A stretch of DNA of 64,000 nt, taken from JBLNDG01 sp050261415 (lineage in GTDB: Bacteria > Bacillota > Clostridia > Lutisporales > Lutisporaceae). The position numbers were made by a program, and so were the translations under genes. The stretch spans positions 1 through 64,000 of the forward strand of contig JBLNDG010000061.1 of NCBI GenBank assembly GCA_050261415.1, written 5' to 3'. The notes under the pieces are model-generated. The model searched no databases and had not been told where the DNA came from. It worked only from the letters and a program-made list of their open reading frames with translations. This document shows, in pieces, positions 17,528-26,084 of the stretch. Numbering within the stretch: the stretch's first letter is position 1; every line of letters starts with the position of its first letter.

Positions 17528-18421
17528 ATGAAAAGATTTTTTACAGTTGTGGTGATTATATGTCTGAGTTTGGTATTATGGGGTTGCAGCAGTGAGGGCT
17601 ATTCCGGCAAGCCTAAAATATATGCAAGTTTTTATCCCATGTATTTTTTAACTCAGCAGATTGCAGGGGATAAGGCTGAAGTCATATGCATGATACCTGC
17701 AGGCGTTGAGCCTCACGACTGGGAGCCTACACCCAAGCTGGTGGGGGAAATGCAGGAGGCTTCCATGTTTGTTTACAATGGTGTGGGAATGGAGACCTGG
17801 GCAAACAACATAATAAAAAACATTGACCGGGATAAAACGAAGATTGTTGAAGCCAGCAGCGGGGTTGAACTCCTAAAGGCAGAAGGGCAGCAGAATATAT
17901 ACGATCCCCACGTATGGGTAAGCCCTCTTAGGGCAATGCAGCAAGCCAAGACCATATATGAGGCGATTATTCAAACGGACCCTGCCAATGCAGAGTATTA
18001 CCGGAGCAATTATGAAAGCCTCAAGCAGCGGCTAAGCAAGCTTGATAAGGATATCAGGGAGGCTTCGAAATCCTTCAGAAGTAATATTATTGTGGTATCC
18101 CATGAAGCCTTCGGTTATTTTGCACAGGACTATGGACTCAAACAAATAGCAATAAGAGGCGTGAACCCGGAGGCGGAACCTAGTCCAACACAAATGGCCG
18201 AATTGGTTAATATATGCAAAGAAAATAAAGTGAGATATGTTTTCTTTGAAAAGCTTACTAATCCTAAGCTTTCTGAGACACTTGCCAGGGAGGTCGATGC
18301 AGGAACTATGATATTGAACGATGCGGCTGGCCTAAGTGAGGAGGATGAGAAGGCAGGAATGGATTATGTGAGCATCATGTATCAAAATGTAGAAAATCTA
18401 AAGAAGGCGTTGAGTGAATAG
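17528..18421 (+). CDS. znuA: Zinc (or manganese) ABC transporter substrate-binding lipoprotein
   Basis: This 297-residue cluster A-I metal receptor has a lipoprotein signal (VLWGC). Metal-ligand blocks are visible: GVEPHDWEP, DPHVWVSP, and SHEAFGYFAQ, plus a late acidic residue near NDAAGL. The His-rich loop of many ZnuA proteins is absent. ATG 17528 follows AAAAAGGAGC; the in-frame TTG at 17507 lies inside the operator. The context (ATPase, permease, Fur-family regulator, 7-1-7 operator) favours zinc, but manganese is possible. Confidence 0.88.
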   Translation: MKRFFTVVVIICLSLVLWGCSSEGYSGKPKIYASFYPMYFLTQQIAGDKAEVICMIPAGVEPHDWEPTPKLVGEMQEASMFVYNGVGMETWANNIIKNIDRDKTKIVEASSGVELLKAEGQQNIYDPHVWVSPLRAMQQAKTIYEAIIQTDPANAEYYRSNYESLKQRLSKLDKDIREASKSFRSNIIVVSHEAFGYFAQDYGLKQIAIRGVNPEAEPSPTQMAELVNICKENKVRYVFFEKLTNPKLSETLAREVDAGTMILNDAAGLSEEDEKAGMDYVSIMYQNVENLKKALSE

Positions 18422-19174
18422 ATGGCGGAAGAAATTATAAGAATTGAAAATGTTTCCTTTTCATACGGAAGGGGAAATGTAATTGAAGATGTCAGCACAA
18501 GTATATATGAGGGGGATTTCATGGGAGTAGTAGGTCCCAATGGTTCCGGAAAGAGTACTCTCCTTAAAATATTTCTGGGCATAATAAAGCCCCAGAAAGG
18601 GAATGTGAGGGTCTTCGGTATTGATATCAATAAATTTAACGAGTGGTGGAAGATAGGATATATACCCCAGAAGGCAACTTCTTTTAATCAGGGTTTTCCT
18701 GCTACTGTAGAAGAGGTTGTGTCTGCAAACCTATATCCCCAGATAGGGTTGGCAGGAAGAATAGCAAAGCACCACAAGGACAAAGTGGATGAAGCTCTTG
18801 AGACGGTAGGTATGCTGGAGTATAAGAAGAGAATTATAGGCCGGTTGTCCGGCGGACAGCAGCAGAGGGTGTTTATTGCAAAAGCTCTCGTAAGTCAGCC
18901 CAGGATAATTTTTATGGATGAACCGACGGTAGGCATTGATCATAAATCCGAGGAAAGCTTTTATGAGCTTATGAATTCTCTTAACAAGGGAAAGAACATA
19001 ACACTTGTTATGGTTACCCATGATATCGGGGCAATAAACAGGAAAGTAAACAGGGTGATTTGTCTTTCCGAGGGTAAGCTGCATGAACATGGCTGCCTTA
19101 CTGACAATAGCAGTGATATTTTCGATGAAATTTATGGAACTCATGGTGTTGCACAGATAATTCACGATCACTAA
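18422..19174 (+). CDS. znuC: Zinc/manganese ABC transporter ATP-binding protein
   Basis: This 250-residue ABC ATPase has Walker A GPNGSGKST, signature LSGGQQQRVFIAKAL and Walker B IIFMDEPTVGID. The sequence IPQKATSFNQGFPATVEEVV between them is typical of the ZnuC/MntB subgroup. Its ATG directly follows the receptor stop codon, so translation is coupled. It supplies energy for the permease encoded 16 bp downstream. Confidence 0.92.
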   Translation: MAEEIIRIENVSFSYGRGNVIEDVSTSIYEGDFMGVVGPNGSGKSTLLKIFLGIIKPQKGNVRVFGIDINKFNEWWKIGYIPQKATSFNQGFPATVEEVVSANLYPQIGLAGRIAKHHKDKVDEALETVGMLEYKKRIIGRLSGGQQQRVFIAKALVSQPRIIFMDEPTVGIDHKSEESFYELMNSLNKGKNITLVMVTHDIGAINRKVNRVICLSEGKLHEHGCLTDNSSDIFDEIYGTHGVAQIIHDH

Positions 19175-19190
19175 ACAGGGGGATAAGGAT

Positions 19191-20000
19191 ATGCTGGAGT
19201 TATTCGGATATGAATTCATGCAGAGGGCTTTTGTCGCTGGTGTACTAATTGCGGTTATTTGTCCTCTGATTGGAACTTTTATCGTTTTGAGAAGGCTTTC
19301 TATGATTGGTGATACATTGTCACATGCGTCACTGGCAGGTATAGCTGCGGGTATGCTGGGAGGGTTTTATCCCATATGGGGTGCGCTGATTTTCTCTATA
19401 GCAGCTGCTATTGGAATAGAAAAGCTAAGAAAACGTTTTTCACAGTATGCAGAGCTGTCTATATCGATAGTACTGTCGGCAAGTATCGGTTTGGCTGTTG
19501 TGCTGATAAGCCTTGCAAAATCTTTTAATGCAGACCTTATGGGATACCTTTTCGGTAGTATTATAGCAGTAAGCAACAGGGATGTTTATATAATTCTTGG
19601 ACTGAGTCTTGTCATATTGTTTTCAATATGGCTCCTGTACAAGGAGTTTTTCTACATTGCTTTTGATGAGGAGGGTGCAGAACTGGCAGGAATACCAGTC
19701 GCAGCGTTGAATATATATTTTACCGCCCTCACTGCAATGACGATTGTTGTATCAATGAGGATAGTAGGAATTCTGATGGTGTCTTCGCTGCTGGTGTTAC
19801 CTGTGGCGACAAGCTTGCTGGTTTCTAAAAGCTTTAAAAATACCATTTTTCTATCGGTGATATTTGCATTGATTTCGGTAGTAACAGGGTTGCTGACCTC
19901 ATATTATTTCGACCTGGCACCGGGCGGTACGATTGTGCTTACGTCGGTAGTAATCCTGCTTGCTGCAATTGTAGTAAAAAATATCATGAGGTTACAGTAG
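19191..20000 (+). CDS. znuB: Zinc/manganese ABC transporter permease
   Basis: This 269-residue ABC-3 family permease has about eight membrane helices. Family features include MQRAFVAGVLIAVICPLIGTF at the N-terminus, LRRLSMIGDTLSHASLAGIA near residue 35, and the cytoplasmic coupling region FDEEGAELAGIPV near 156. GGGGATAAGG precedes ATG 19191. It completes the receptor-ATPase-permease set of the operon. Confidence 0.92.
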   Translation: MLELFGYEFMQRAFVAGVLIAVICPLIGTFIVLRRLSMIGDTLSHASLAGIAAGMLGGFYPIWGALIFSIAAAIGIEKLRKRFSQYAELSISIVLSASIGLAVVLISLAKSFNADLMGYLFGSIIAVSNRDVYIILGLSLVILFSIWLLYKEFFYIAFDEEGAELAGIPVAALNIYFTALTAMTIVVSMRIVGILMVSSLLVLPVATSLLVSKSFKNTIFLSVIFALISVVTGLLTSYYFDLAPGGTIVLTSVVILLAAIVVKNIMRLQ

Positions 20001-20055
20001 GTTAAGCTGGTGAAGTAAATTGGCATCATATACATAGTTATAAGGATGTGATTAT

Positions 20056-20490
20056 ATGGAAAGCATGTGTGCAATTGAAAGGACACTCAAAGAAAAGGGT
20101 TATAAGCTTACCGGACAAAGAAGGCTTATTGTAGAGATATTCGAGGAACAGCCAGGTCCTTACACTGCCCAGGAGATATACAGCAAAGCCAGGTTGAAAA
20201 ATGAAAACATCAACTTCTCGACAATTTATAGAAATCTGGAGCTGTTGAGCAGCCTGAACATAGTGAATAAGTTGAATATAAGCAGCGGAACGAGTCATTT
20301 TGAGCTGTGCCGGCTTGGACATCACCATCACTTAATTTGCAAGGGCTGTGGCGAGATGCAGGAAATCGACATATGTCCTTTCGGCCAGTTGGAGGAAGAG
20401 AAGCTGAGGTCGGTTGGCTTTGAACCAACTGAACACAGGTTCGAGATATTCGGTTACTGCAGTAAGTGTGCCGGTACCGGAGAAAAATAG
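20056..20490 (+). CDS. zur: Fur-family metal-responsive repressor (probably Zur)
   Basis: This 144-residue regulator has a winged helix (residues 10-80, with GYKLTGQRRLIVEIFEE and FSTIYRNLELL) and a C-terminal metal/dimer domain. That domain has the HHHHLICKGCG block and a second Cys pair near the end (CSKC), which together make the structural zinc site. It is the last gene of the zinc-type transporter operon, so it most likely senses Zn and represses the operon through the 7-1-7 palindrome at 17497. Discrimination between Zur, Fur and PerR rests on context rather than residues alone. Confidence 0.85.
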   Translation: MESMCAIERTLKEKGYKLTGQRRLIVEIFEEQPGPYTAQEIYSKARLKNENINFSTIYRNLELLSSLNIVNKLNISSGTSHFELCRLGHHHHLICKGCGEMQEIDICPFGQLEEEKLRSVGFEPTEHRFEIFGYCSKCAGTGEK

Positions 20491-20493
20491 GAA

Positions 20494-20531
20494 GGGCGGC
20501 TTATGGTGCAATTTATGTAATAATGCCGCCC
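20494..20531 (+). terminator. GC-rich hairpin after the Fur-family gene (weak terminator candidate)
   Basis: GGGCGGC (20494-20500) pairs with GCCGCCC (20525-20531) around a 24-base loop. It is not followed by a T run, so it may slow polymerase or protect the 3' end rather than act as a classical terminator. Confidence 0.4.
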
Positions 20532-20707
20532 CGGAGGTAATATAATCTCAATAGGCACATGGATGTAAAGGGTTAATGGAATAATAACAATATGTTATAA
20601 TGTACCTATCTGAGCTCCGGGTAAAGCAAAACCAATATTTTTTAGTCCTATTTGTGCAGAGGTTTTAGTTTTGTTATGGTATCAAATATTAATATGGGGT
20701 GAATTTG

Positions 20708-21910
20708 ATGATAAGTAAAAAGACGGCATTATTTTGGGCAATAGTTCTTGTTGTTGTCACAGCTTTCGGTACTTTTACAGCCGCGAATACCATATCCATA
20801 GCTACCGGCGATAAGGTGATAATTTCCAAGAGCGATTATGAGATGATGAAAAGCCTGCAAAAGCTTGTTGGACTTAAGGATTATATTGAGAAATATTATG
20901 TGGAAGGTGCCAAGGACTCTACGCTTCTTGAAGGTGCAATGAAGGGCATGTTCGAATCTCTGAACGATCCTTATTCTGTGTACATGACAAAGGAAGAATT
21001 CAAGAATTTCAATGAATCAACCAAGGGCACCTATGGCGGAATCGGTGTAATAGTTACCAGAAGCGAGGATGGATATGTGACGGTTGTCGCCCCTATAGAG
21101 GATACCCCGGGGGAAAAGGCAGGCCTTAAGACCAACGATAAAATTATAAAGGTAGATGACAAGGACGTCATCGGAATTGATCTTGAGGAAGCGGTAGCGC
21201 TTATGAAGGGTAAGCATGGGACTCAAGTCGTATTGACGGTGATGAGGGATAAAGAAAAACAGCCTTTGACATTTAAAATCAAGCGTGAAGAAATAGTTTT
21301 AAAAACTGTAAAAAGTGATGTTTTAGCGAATAACATAGGATATATAAGAATCAGCATGTTTGATGAAGATACAGGCAAGGAATTCAAGAATGCGCTTGCA
21401 GGTTTGAAGGCTAAAAATATAAAAGGACTTATAATTGACTTGAGACAGAACCCGGGAGGCTTTATCACCCAATGTGTGGAGGTCGCCGATGAATTGCTGG
21501 ATAAAGGACTTATTGTTTATACTGAGGATAAAAATAAAAAGAGGGAAGACTATAACTCAACAGACGGCAAGATCAACGTGCCTCTTGCTCTGTTGGTAGA
21601 CGAGGGCAGTGCCAGTGCTTCCGAAATATTATCCGGTGCGGTAAAAGACCGCAAGGCGGGACTGCTTATCGGGACGAAGACCTTTGGAAAAGGTCTAGTT
21701 CAGTCGATTGAACAGCTTAGTGACGGTTCAGGGGTAAAGCTTACCACTCAGAAGTATTACACTCCCAATGGAACCAGTATAAATAAGATAGGGATTCAAC
21801 CCGATATAGAGGTAAAACCCTTAGAAGTAAGGGCCGGACAGAAACCGGAGGATGTAAAGGATGTGCAGCTTGAAAGGGCTGAAGCTGAAATACTCAAACA
21901 GATAAAGTGA
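20708..21910 (+). CDS. ctpA: Carboxyl-terminal processing protease (S41 family)
   Basis: This 400-residue secreted serine protease is anchored by an N-terminal hydrophobic segment (about residues 5-25). A PDZ domain follows at about 95-175 (GGIGVIVTRSEDGYVTVVAP...), then the S41 catalytic domain. The catalytic Ser lies in VDEGSASASE and the general-base Lys in GTKTFGKG, so the dyad is intact. ATG 20708 follows GGGGTG; GTG 20699 belongs to that site. In Bacillus, CtpB cleaves sporulation signalling protein SpoIVFA, and this protein may have a related envelope role. The next gene encodes a PDZ membrane protein 14 bp downstream. Confidence 0.93.
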   Translation: MISKKTALFWAIVLVVVTAFGTFTAANTISIATGDKVIISKSDYEMMKSLQKLVGLKDYIEKYYVEGAKDSTLLEGAMKGMFESLNDPYSVYMTKEEFKNFNESTKGTYGGIGVIVTRSEDGYVTVVAPIEDTPGEKAGLKTNDKIIKVDDKDVIGIDLEEAVALMKGKHGTQVVLTVMRDKEKQPLTFKIKREEIVLKTVKSDVLANNIGYIRISMFDEDTGKEFKNALAGLKAKNIKGLIIDLRQNPGGFITQCVEVADELLDKGLIVYTEDKNKKREDYNSTDGKINVPLALLVDEGSASASEILSGAVKDRKAGLLIGTKTFGKGLVQSIEQLSDGSGVKLTTQKYYTPNGTSINKIGIQPDIEVKPLEVRAGQKPEDVKDVQLERAEAEILKQIK

Positions 21911-21924
21911 TTTGAGGTGCCTTT

Positions 21925-23220
21925 ATGGTGATAATACTGAAAATTGCAGGACTGATTTTTAAAGAGTTCAGCAGTCTGCTAACTGATGAGTTTTTCTGGA
22001 TTATACTTATCATATTAATAATGATGTATAAAAAGAATGAGCGTCTAGAGAATACGATGCTCGGAAAAAGCTTTCCCATTTTAGGCAAGGTATCAGGTTC
22101 AGTCTTGGTCGGAATCGCGGCGGGAATTCTTGGAAGCCTGATGATTGTACTTGTAGGTCTGAATATCGATGATTATACAAAAACATCAGGGGGCTCATTG
22201 GCAAAGAGTATAACCTATATATGGATTCTGGCAATTATTCTTGCAATGGTTAACCCCAGATACCTGTGTTTTTCTTATGCGGGTGGAATTGTTGCCCTGG
22301 CAAACCTGGTATTTGGTTTTCCGGCGGTAAACGTATCGGGACTTCTGGCTTTAATAGGGATTTTACATTTGATAGAGAGCTTTTTGATTTGGTTTGACGG
22401 TTATTCTTATTCCGTGCCGCTGTTTATGAGAAAAAATGATGGCAGGACCATAGGCGGTTATGTGATGAATAAGATTTGGCCCATTCCTCTTGTAGTATTT
22501 GCGGTTGCTTTTGGCGGAGAAGCCGGAAGAACAGGTATAGCAGGAATTGGAGACATGCCGTCATGGTGGCCGCTTCTAAAACATTCGGCATCTGAGGGGA
22601 CTCTGGGGCTGACGTATATCCCGCTGGTTGTGCCTGTAGTACTGGGTTATGGTGATATAGCAATCACAAGGCCTGCTGAAAAAAGGTGCAGCAGTTCTGC
22701 GGTGCGATTGGCAGGCTATAGTGTAATACTTATAGTACTTTCAATATTAGCATCTGAAATAAAGTTTTTTGCATTTGCTGCAGCAGTTTTCGCTCCCCTT
22801 GCACATGAACTGTTGATAATCTATGGCGCAAAGGAAGAGGAAGAGGGAAAACCGCTGTATGAAAGCAATGAGGCCGGCGTGTCTGTGCTGTATACCATTA
22901 AGGATTCTCCTGCCGGAAGCATGGGAATAGAGGCCGGAGATGTCATATTGAGCATTAATGGTATAATGCTGCACGATGAAAAGGAATTGACGGAGTTTCT
23001 GCTGTCTTATCCTACATACATATGGCTGGAGATAAGAAAGTACGGAGGAGCAAGAAAGACAGTGGAATTTTCAGACTATAGAAACGGTGTAGAAAATCTG
23101 GGAGTACTGATAGTACCGCGGAACTCCGATATATACTTTGAAATAAACGGCAGCAATTCTCCCATAAAGAGGATTGCAGGTTTTTTCAGGGAAAAGCGCA
23201 AAAAAAATATTGGTATGTAA
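21925..23220 (+). CDS. Polytopic membrane protein with C-terminal PDZ domain (MinJ/SwrAA-locus-like)
   Basis: This 431-residue protein has about eight membrane helices over residues 1-290. A C-terminal PDZ domain at about 317-390 contains SPAGSMGIEAGDVILSING. Position and architecture match MinJ (YvjD) of Bacillus subtilis, which bridges DivIVA and MinD at division sites and is encoded between the ctp protease and uvrBA. The same neighbour order (ftsEX, ctp, this gene, uvrBA) occurs here, although split by several genes. GAGGTG precedes ATG 21925. Function as a division-site adaptor is therefore an inference from synteny and domain layout. Confidence 0.7.
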   Translation: MVIILKIAGLIFKEFSSLLTDEFFWIILIILIMMYKKNERLENTMLGKSFPILGKVSGSVLVGIAAGILGSLMIVLVGLNIDDYTKTSGGSLAKSITYIWILAIILAMVNPRYLCFSYAGGIVALANLVFGFPAVNVSGLLALIGILHLIESFLIWFDGYSYSVPLFMRKNDGRTIGGYVMNKIWPIPLVVFAVAFGGEAGRTGIAGIGDMPSWWPLLKHSASEGTLGLTYIPLVVPVVLGYGDIAITRPAEKRCSSSAVRLAGYSVILIVLSILASEIKFFAFAAAVFAPLAHELLIIYGAKEEEEGKPLYESNEAGVSVLYTIKDSPAGSMGIEAGDVILSINGIMLHDEKELTEFLLSYPTYIWLEIRKYGGARKTVEFSDYRNGVENLGVLIVPRNSDIYFEINGSNSPIKRIAGFFREKRKKNIGM

Positions 23221-23262
23221 AAAATTAAGGCAGCTCTTGAATTGAACTGCCTTAATTTTTTT
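23221..23262. terminator. Bidirectional terminator between the PDZ gene and the small minus-strand ORF
   Basis: AAAATTAAGGCAG (23221-23233) pairs with CTGCCTTAATTTT (23247-23259), followed by TTTT on the + strand. The A-rich left arm gives a T run on the - strand, so it can serve the converging genes on both sides. Confidence 0.85.
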
Positions 23263-23269
23263 TGATTCA

Positions 23270-23434
23270 TTAATTTTTCTTGTTGCGGTATGTGTATTCT
23301 ACAAGCTCTGAGAAAGCCGCCCGGTTTTTTGCGTTGGCTTCTTCGAAGTACTTGAAAACATTTATAAGCTCATTCTCTTTTTCCTTTTGGGTTTCTTCCA
23401 GTGGGTTTTCACGGTTTGAATTATACTTTTTCAT
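23270..23434 (-). CDS. Small hydrophilic protein, 54 residues, unknown
   Basis: This short minus-strand ORF is highly charged (many Lys, Glu, Asn) and has no membrane segment. It includes NVFKYFEEANAKNRAAFSELVEYTYR, which would form an amphipathic helix. I place the start at the ATG at 23434, because AGAGGT lies 6 bases upstream of it; a longer in-frame start at 23470 lacks such a site. It ends 8 bp from a bidirectional terminator, which supports real transcription. I do not recognise a family. The whole unit could be a small sporulation- or stress-type protein, but nothing in the sequence proves that. Confidence 0.5.
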   Translation of the reverse strand: MKKYNSNRENPLEETQKEKENELINVFKYFEEANAKNRAAFSELVEYTYRNKKN

Positions 23435-23779
23435 AATTATACCTCTCAATATAGATTTAAGTTGTTTCATTTACTAGCTATGCACTCTTATGTCTTAATA
23501 TATATTAATTACTATGACTAAAAATGCATGTTTTATACATATAGTCAGAGATAATATTTTAAATTTTGGAGAAATATCCAAGAACTATATTTTGTATATC
23601 ACATTTCTATATTAGTATATCTTATTTTTATAAATTACTACAAAAATATACAAATACATTTATTACTTCTCATAATAGAATTATTGTTCCCGGTAAACTA
23701 TACTTTAATTAAGCTGCAGCATGTGTTTCGGACAAAAGCATAAAAGTTTGCATATATATGATTGAAAGGGAGAGAAGGA
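23435..23779. other. Intergenic region, very AT-rich
   Basis: These 345 bp between the divergent small ORF and the sugar-ABC ATPase are A+T-rich, with no ORF that has a ribosome binding site. They should hold promoters for both flanking genes. I cannot assign -35/-10 pairs with confidence. Confidence 0.5.
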
Positions 23780-24892
23780 ATGGCAAGTTTATCTTTAAGG
23801 CACATAAAGAAGGTTTACCAGGGAAATGTCACAGCAGTTAAAGACTTCAGCATGGAAATAGAAGATAAGGAGTTTATCGTTCTGGTTGGGCCTTCCGGAT
23901 GCGGAAAAACAACAACCCTTAGAATGATAGCAGGGCTTGAAGAAATTTCAGAGGGAGAGCTCTATATAGGCGAGAGACTTGTGAATGATGTAGCTCCCAA
24001 GGACAGAGACATAGCAATGGTGTTTCAGAATTATGCATTATATCCTCATATGACTGTTTACGAAAACATGGCTTTCGGTTTAAAGCTTAAAAAAGTTCCT
24101 AAGGCAGAAATTGATGAAAAAGTAAAAAATGCTGCAAAAATATTGGAAATTGAGCACCTTCTTGATCGCAGGCCAAAGGCTCTTTCGGGTGGCCAGAGAC
24201 AGAGGGTTGCACTAGGCAGGGCTATAGTAAGGGAGCCGAAGGTATTCCTGATGGATGAGCCTCTTTCAAACCTTGATGCCAAGCTTAGAGTGCAGATGAG
24301 GACAGAAATAGCAAAGCTTCATAAACGTCTTGAAACTACTTTTATATACGTAACCCATGACCAGACCGAGGCAATGACAATGGGGAGCAGAATTGTCATT
24401 ATGAAGGATGGAGATATACAGCAGATAGATACCCCGCAGAATGCCTATGACAAACCGGCCAACCTGTTTGTTGCAGGCTTTATAGGAAGCCCCCAGATGA
24501 ATATATTCAAGGGTACTGCCGTTGAAGAAGGCGGCAAGCTTGTATTAAAGCTTGGAGACGGTACTGAACTGGGCTTAACTGATGAAAAAGCAAGGACTTT
24601 AAAGGATAAAGGCTATATAAACAAAGAAGTATATATAGGTGTAAGGCCGGAGCACTTGCATGAGTCTGAGGTAGATTCCCTCAGCAAGAACTTTTCAATA
24701 ATTACCGGAAAGGTTGAAGTTGCAGAACTTATGGGTTCTGAGACAAATCTGCACTTTACGAAGTGTGATAAACAGGTAATTGCAAGAGTAGATGCAAAGA
24801 CGAAAAAGAGGGCCGGAGATACTGTAGAGCTTCAGATACACTGGGATAAAATACACCTCTTTGATGTAGAGACCGAAAAAGCAATATATTAA
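23780..24892 (+). CDS. msmX: Orphan sugar ABC transporter ATP-binding protein (MsmX/UgpC type)
   Basis: This 370-residue CUT1-class ATPase has Walker A GPSGCGKTT, signature LSGGQRQRVALGRAIV, Walker B VFLMDEPLSNLDAKLR, and a C-terminal TOBE/regulatory region from about 240 (GVRPEHLHESE). No permease or receptor gene is adjacent. In Firmicutes such orphan ATPases (MsmX, MsiK) energise several sugar importers encoded elsewhere. ATG 23780 follows AAAGGGAGAG at normal distance; an in-frame TTG at 23762 lies within that site. It may serve the solitary solute-binding protein at 35.2 kb among others, which is speculation. Confidence 0.92.
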   Translation: MASLSLRHIKKVYQGNVTAVKDFSMEIEDKEFIVLVGPSGCGKTTTLRMIAGLEEISEGELYIGERLVNDVAPKDRDIAMVFQNYALYPHMTVYENMAFGLKLKKVPKAEIDEKVKNAAKILEIEHLLDRRPKALSGGQRQRVALGRAIVREPKVFLMDEPLSNLDAKLRVQMRTEIAKLHKRLETTFIYVTHDQTEAMTMGSRIVIMKDGDIQQIDTPQNAYDKPANLFVAGFIGSPQMNIFKGTAVEEGGKLVLKLGDGTELGLTDEKARTLKDKGYINKEVYIGVRPEHLHESEVDSLSKNFSIITGKVEVAELMGSETNLHFTKCDKQVIARVDAKTKKRAGDTVELQIHWDKIHLFDVETEKAIY

Positions 24893-24904
24893 GAGTAAAA
24901 TAAT

Positions 24905-24987
24905 TTGGATACAAAAAACAGAAAAATATGATAAAATATTATTTAAGCGGACGATGTAAGTTAAACTCGTTCGCTTAAATAATATTT
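24905..24987 (+). promoter_or_regulatory. Promoter with 20-bp stem-loop in the leader of the PucR-type regulator
   Basis: A possible promoter, TTGGAT (24905-24910), 16 bp, TATGAT (24927-24932), is followed by a 20-bp inverted repeat. The left arm 24934-24953 (AAATATTATTTAAGCGGACG) and right arm 24968-24987 match except for one G-T pair, with a 14-base loop. There is no T run after it, so it is not a normal terminator. It lies 20 bp before the start codon and could be an operator or a translational control hairpin. Confidence 0.5.
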
Positions 24988-25007
24988 GGATTAATTGAGG
25001 GATAACG

Positions 25008-26006
25008 ATGGGAAAGTTAACGGAAACACTTGCAGGGGCGGTTGCAGTTGTAAAAAGAAGTATCGTTGTGGTTTCGAAGAATGATATATATAAGTTCCCT
25101 GAAGGGTGCAGCTTTGATATTACTTTCAATGAAGCAGGGGAAAAAGTAGGAAAGAACTACAAGGGCTATAACATTTACAAGCTTACTTTAGCAAATCTTC
25201 CATATTATGTCTGCATTCAATCGGAAAGGTATAATGAGTCTGAAATTACAGAGCTCATACTTCTTTCTATAAAAGCTTCCCTTGATGAGGATGATTCACT
25301 GACAGAGTGCTTTAGAAGGATTGTAGGGGGCAAATGTGATGGGGCAGAACTCATGAAGCTTGAAGAAGAGTTCAGAGGCTACCTCCCCGGAAACATCCTT
25401 CTCATTGACAATTACAGGGATTCTGGTGAAGAGGTGCTGGAGATACTGTTGAATACTGCAAATATTGCATGCTCCTTTAAATATGACGATAGGATTGTTG
25501 CAATTGCGAAGGATGAGAATATTGAAGAGGTCTGCAGCAGCTTCAACAAGAACATACTAAGTGAACTTCTTATAGAGTGCACGGTTGTTATCGGCGGGTA
25601 TGCAAAATCTATAGGCGAACTTAAGGAAAAGTATGAGGATTGCTTGAAGGGGCTATATATTAAACATATTTACAGTTTACCGGATAATGTGCTGAACTTT
25701 GGAGATATGTACGGCTACAGGATAGTAGCAGGTCTGGATAAAAAACTGAAGGAGTATATCAGAGAAAAAGTCTTTACTCCGGAATTCAAGGATATGATGA
25801 ACTCTGAACTCGGCATCACAATAGAAGAATTTTTCAAGAACAATCTTAACCTCACGGATACTGCAGCCAAGCTGTACATACACAGAAACACACTGCTGTA
25901 TAGATTGGATAAAATATATAAAAGCACAGGCTTTGACCTGAAAAAATTCGAAGACAGCTGGCTTTTCAAGCTGGCCTGGCTGATACGCAAGGAAAAAGGA
26001 TTATAA
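25008..26006 (+). CDS. PucR/CdaR-type transcriptional regulator
   Basis: This 332-residue protein has the C-terminal HTH_30 domain of PucR-type activators at about residues 265-325 (NLNLTDTAAKLYIHRNTLLYRLDKIY). The preceding 260 residues lack an obvious GAF or other named sensor domain. Family members control sugar diacid, purine or polysaccharide use. GAGGGATAACG precedes ATG 25008. The upstream neighbour is the multi-sugar ATPase, so a link to carbohydrate uptake is possible, and the large leader hairpin hints at autoregulation. The ligand is unknown. Confidence 0.83.
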   Translation: MGKLTETLAGAVAVVKRSIVVVSKNDIYKFPEGCSFDITFNEAGEKVGKNYKGYNIYKLTLANLPYYVCIQSERYNESEITELILLSIKASLDEDDSLTECFRRIVGGKCDGAELMKLEEEFRGYLPGNILLIDNYRDSGEEVLEILLNTANIACSFKYDDRIVAIAKDENIEEVCSSFNKNILSELLIECTVVIGGYAKSIGELKEKYEDCLKGLYIKHIYSLPDNVLNFGDMYGYRIVAGLDKKLKEYIREKVFTPEFKDMMNSELGITIEEFFKNNLNLTDTAAKLYIHRNTLLYRLDKIYKSTGFDLKKFEDSWLFKLAWLIRKEKGL

Positions 26007-26017
26007 TTAAAACATAG

Positions 26018-26062
26018 TATAAGGCTTGTATTGCTACAATTGTAAACAAGCTTTATTTTTTT
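26018..26062 (+). terminator. Terminator after the PucR-type gene
   Basis: The stem AAGGCTTGT near 26021-26029 pairs with ACAAGCTTT near 26046-26054, with one G-T pair, followed by ATTTTTTTA. It lies about 15 bp after the stop codon. Confidence 0.75.
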
Positions 26063-26084
26063 ATACATTATATATATAGAATGC

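Noticed and set aside
20494..20531. GGGCGGC/GCCGCCC hairpin as a strong terminator
   Set aside because: It has no T run and a 24-base loop; kept only as a weak candidate.
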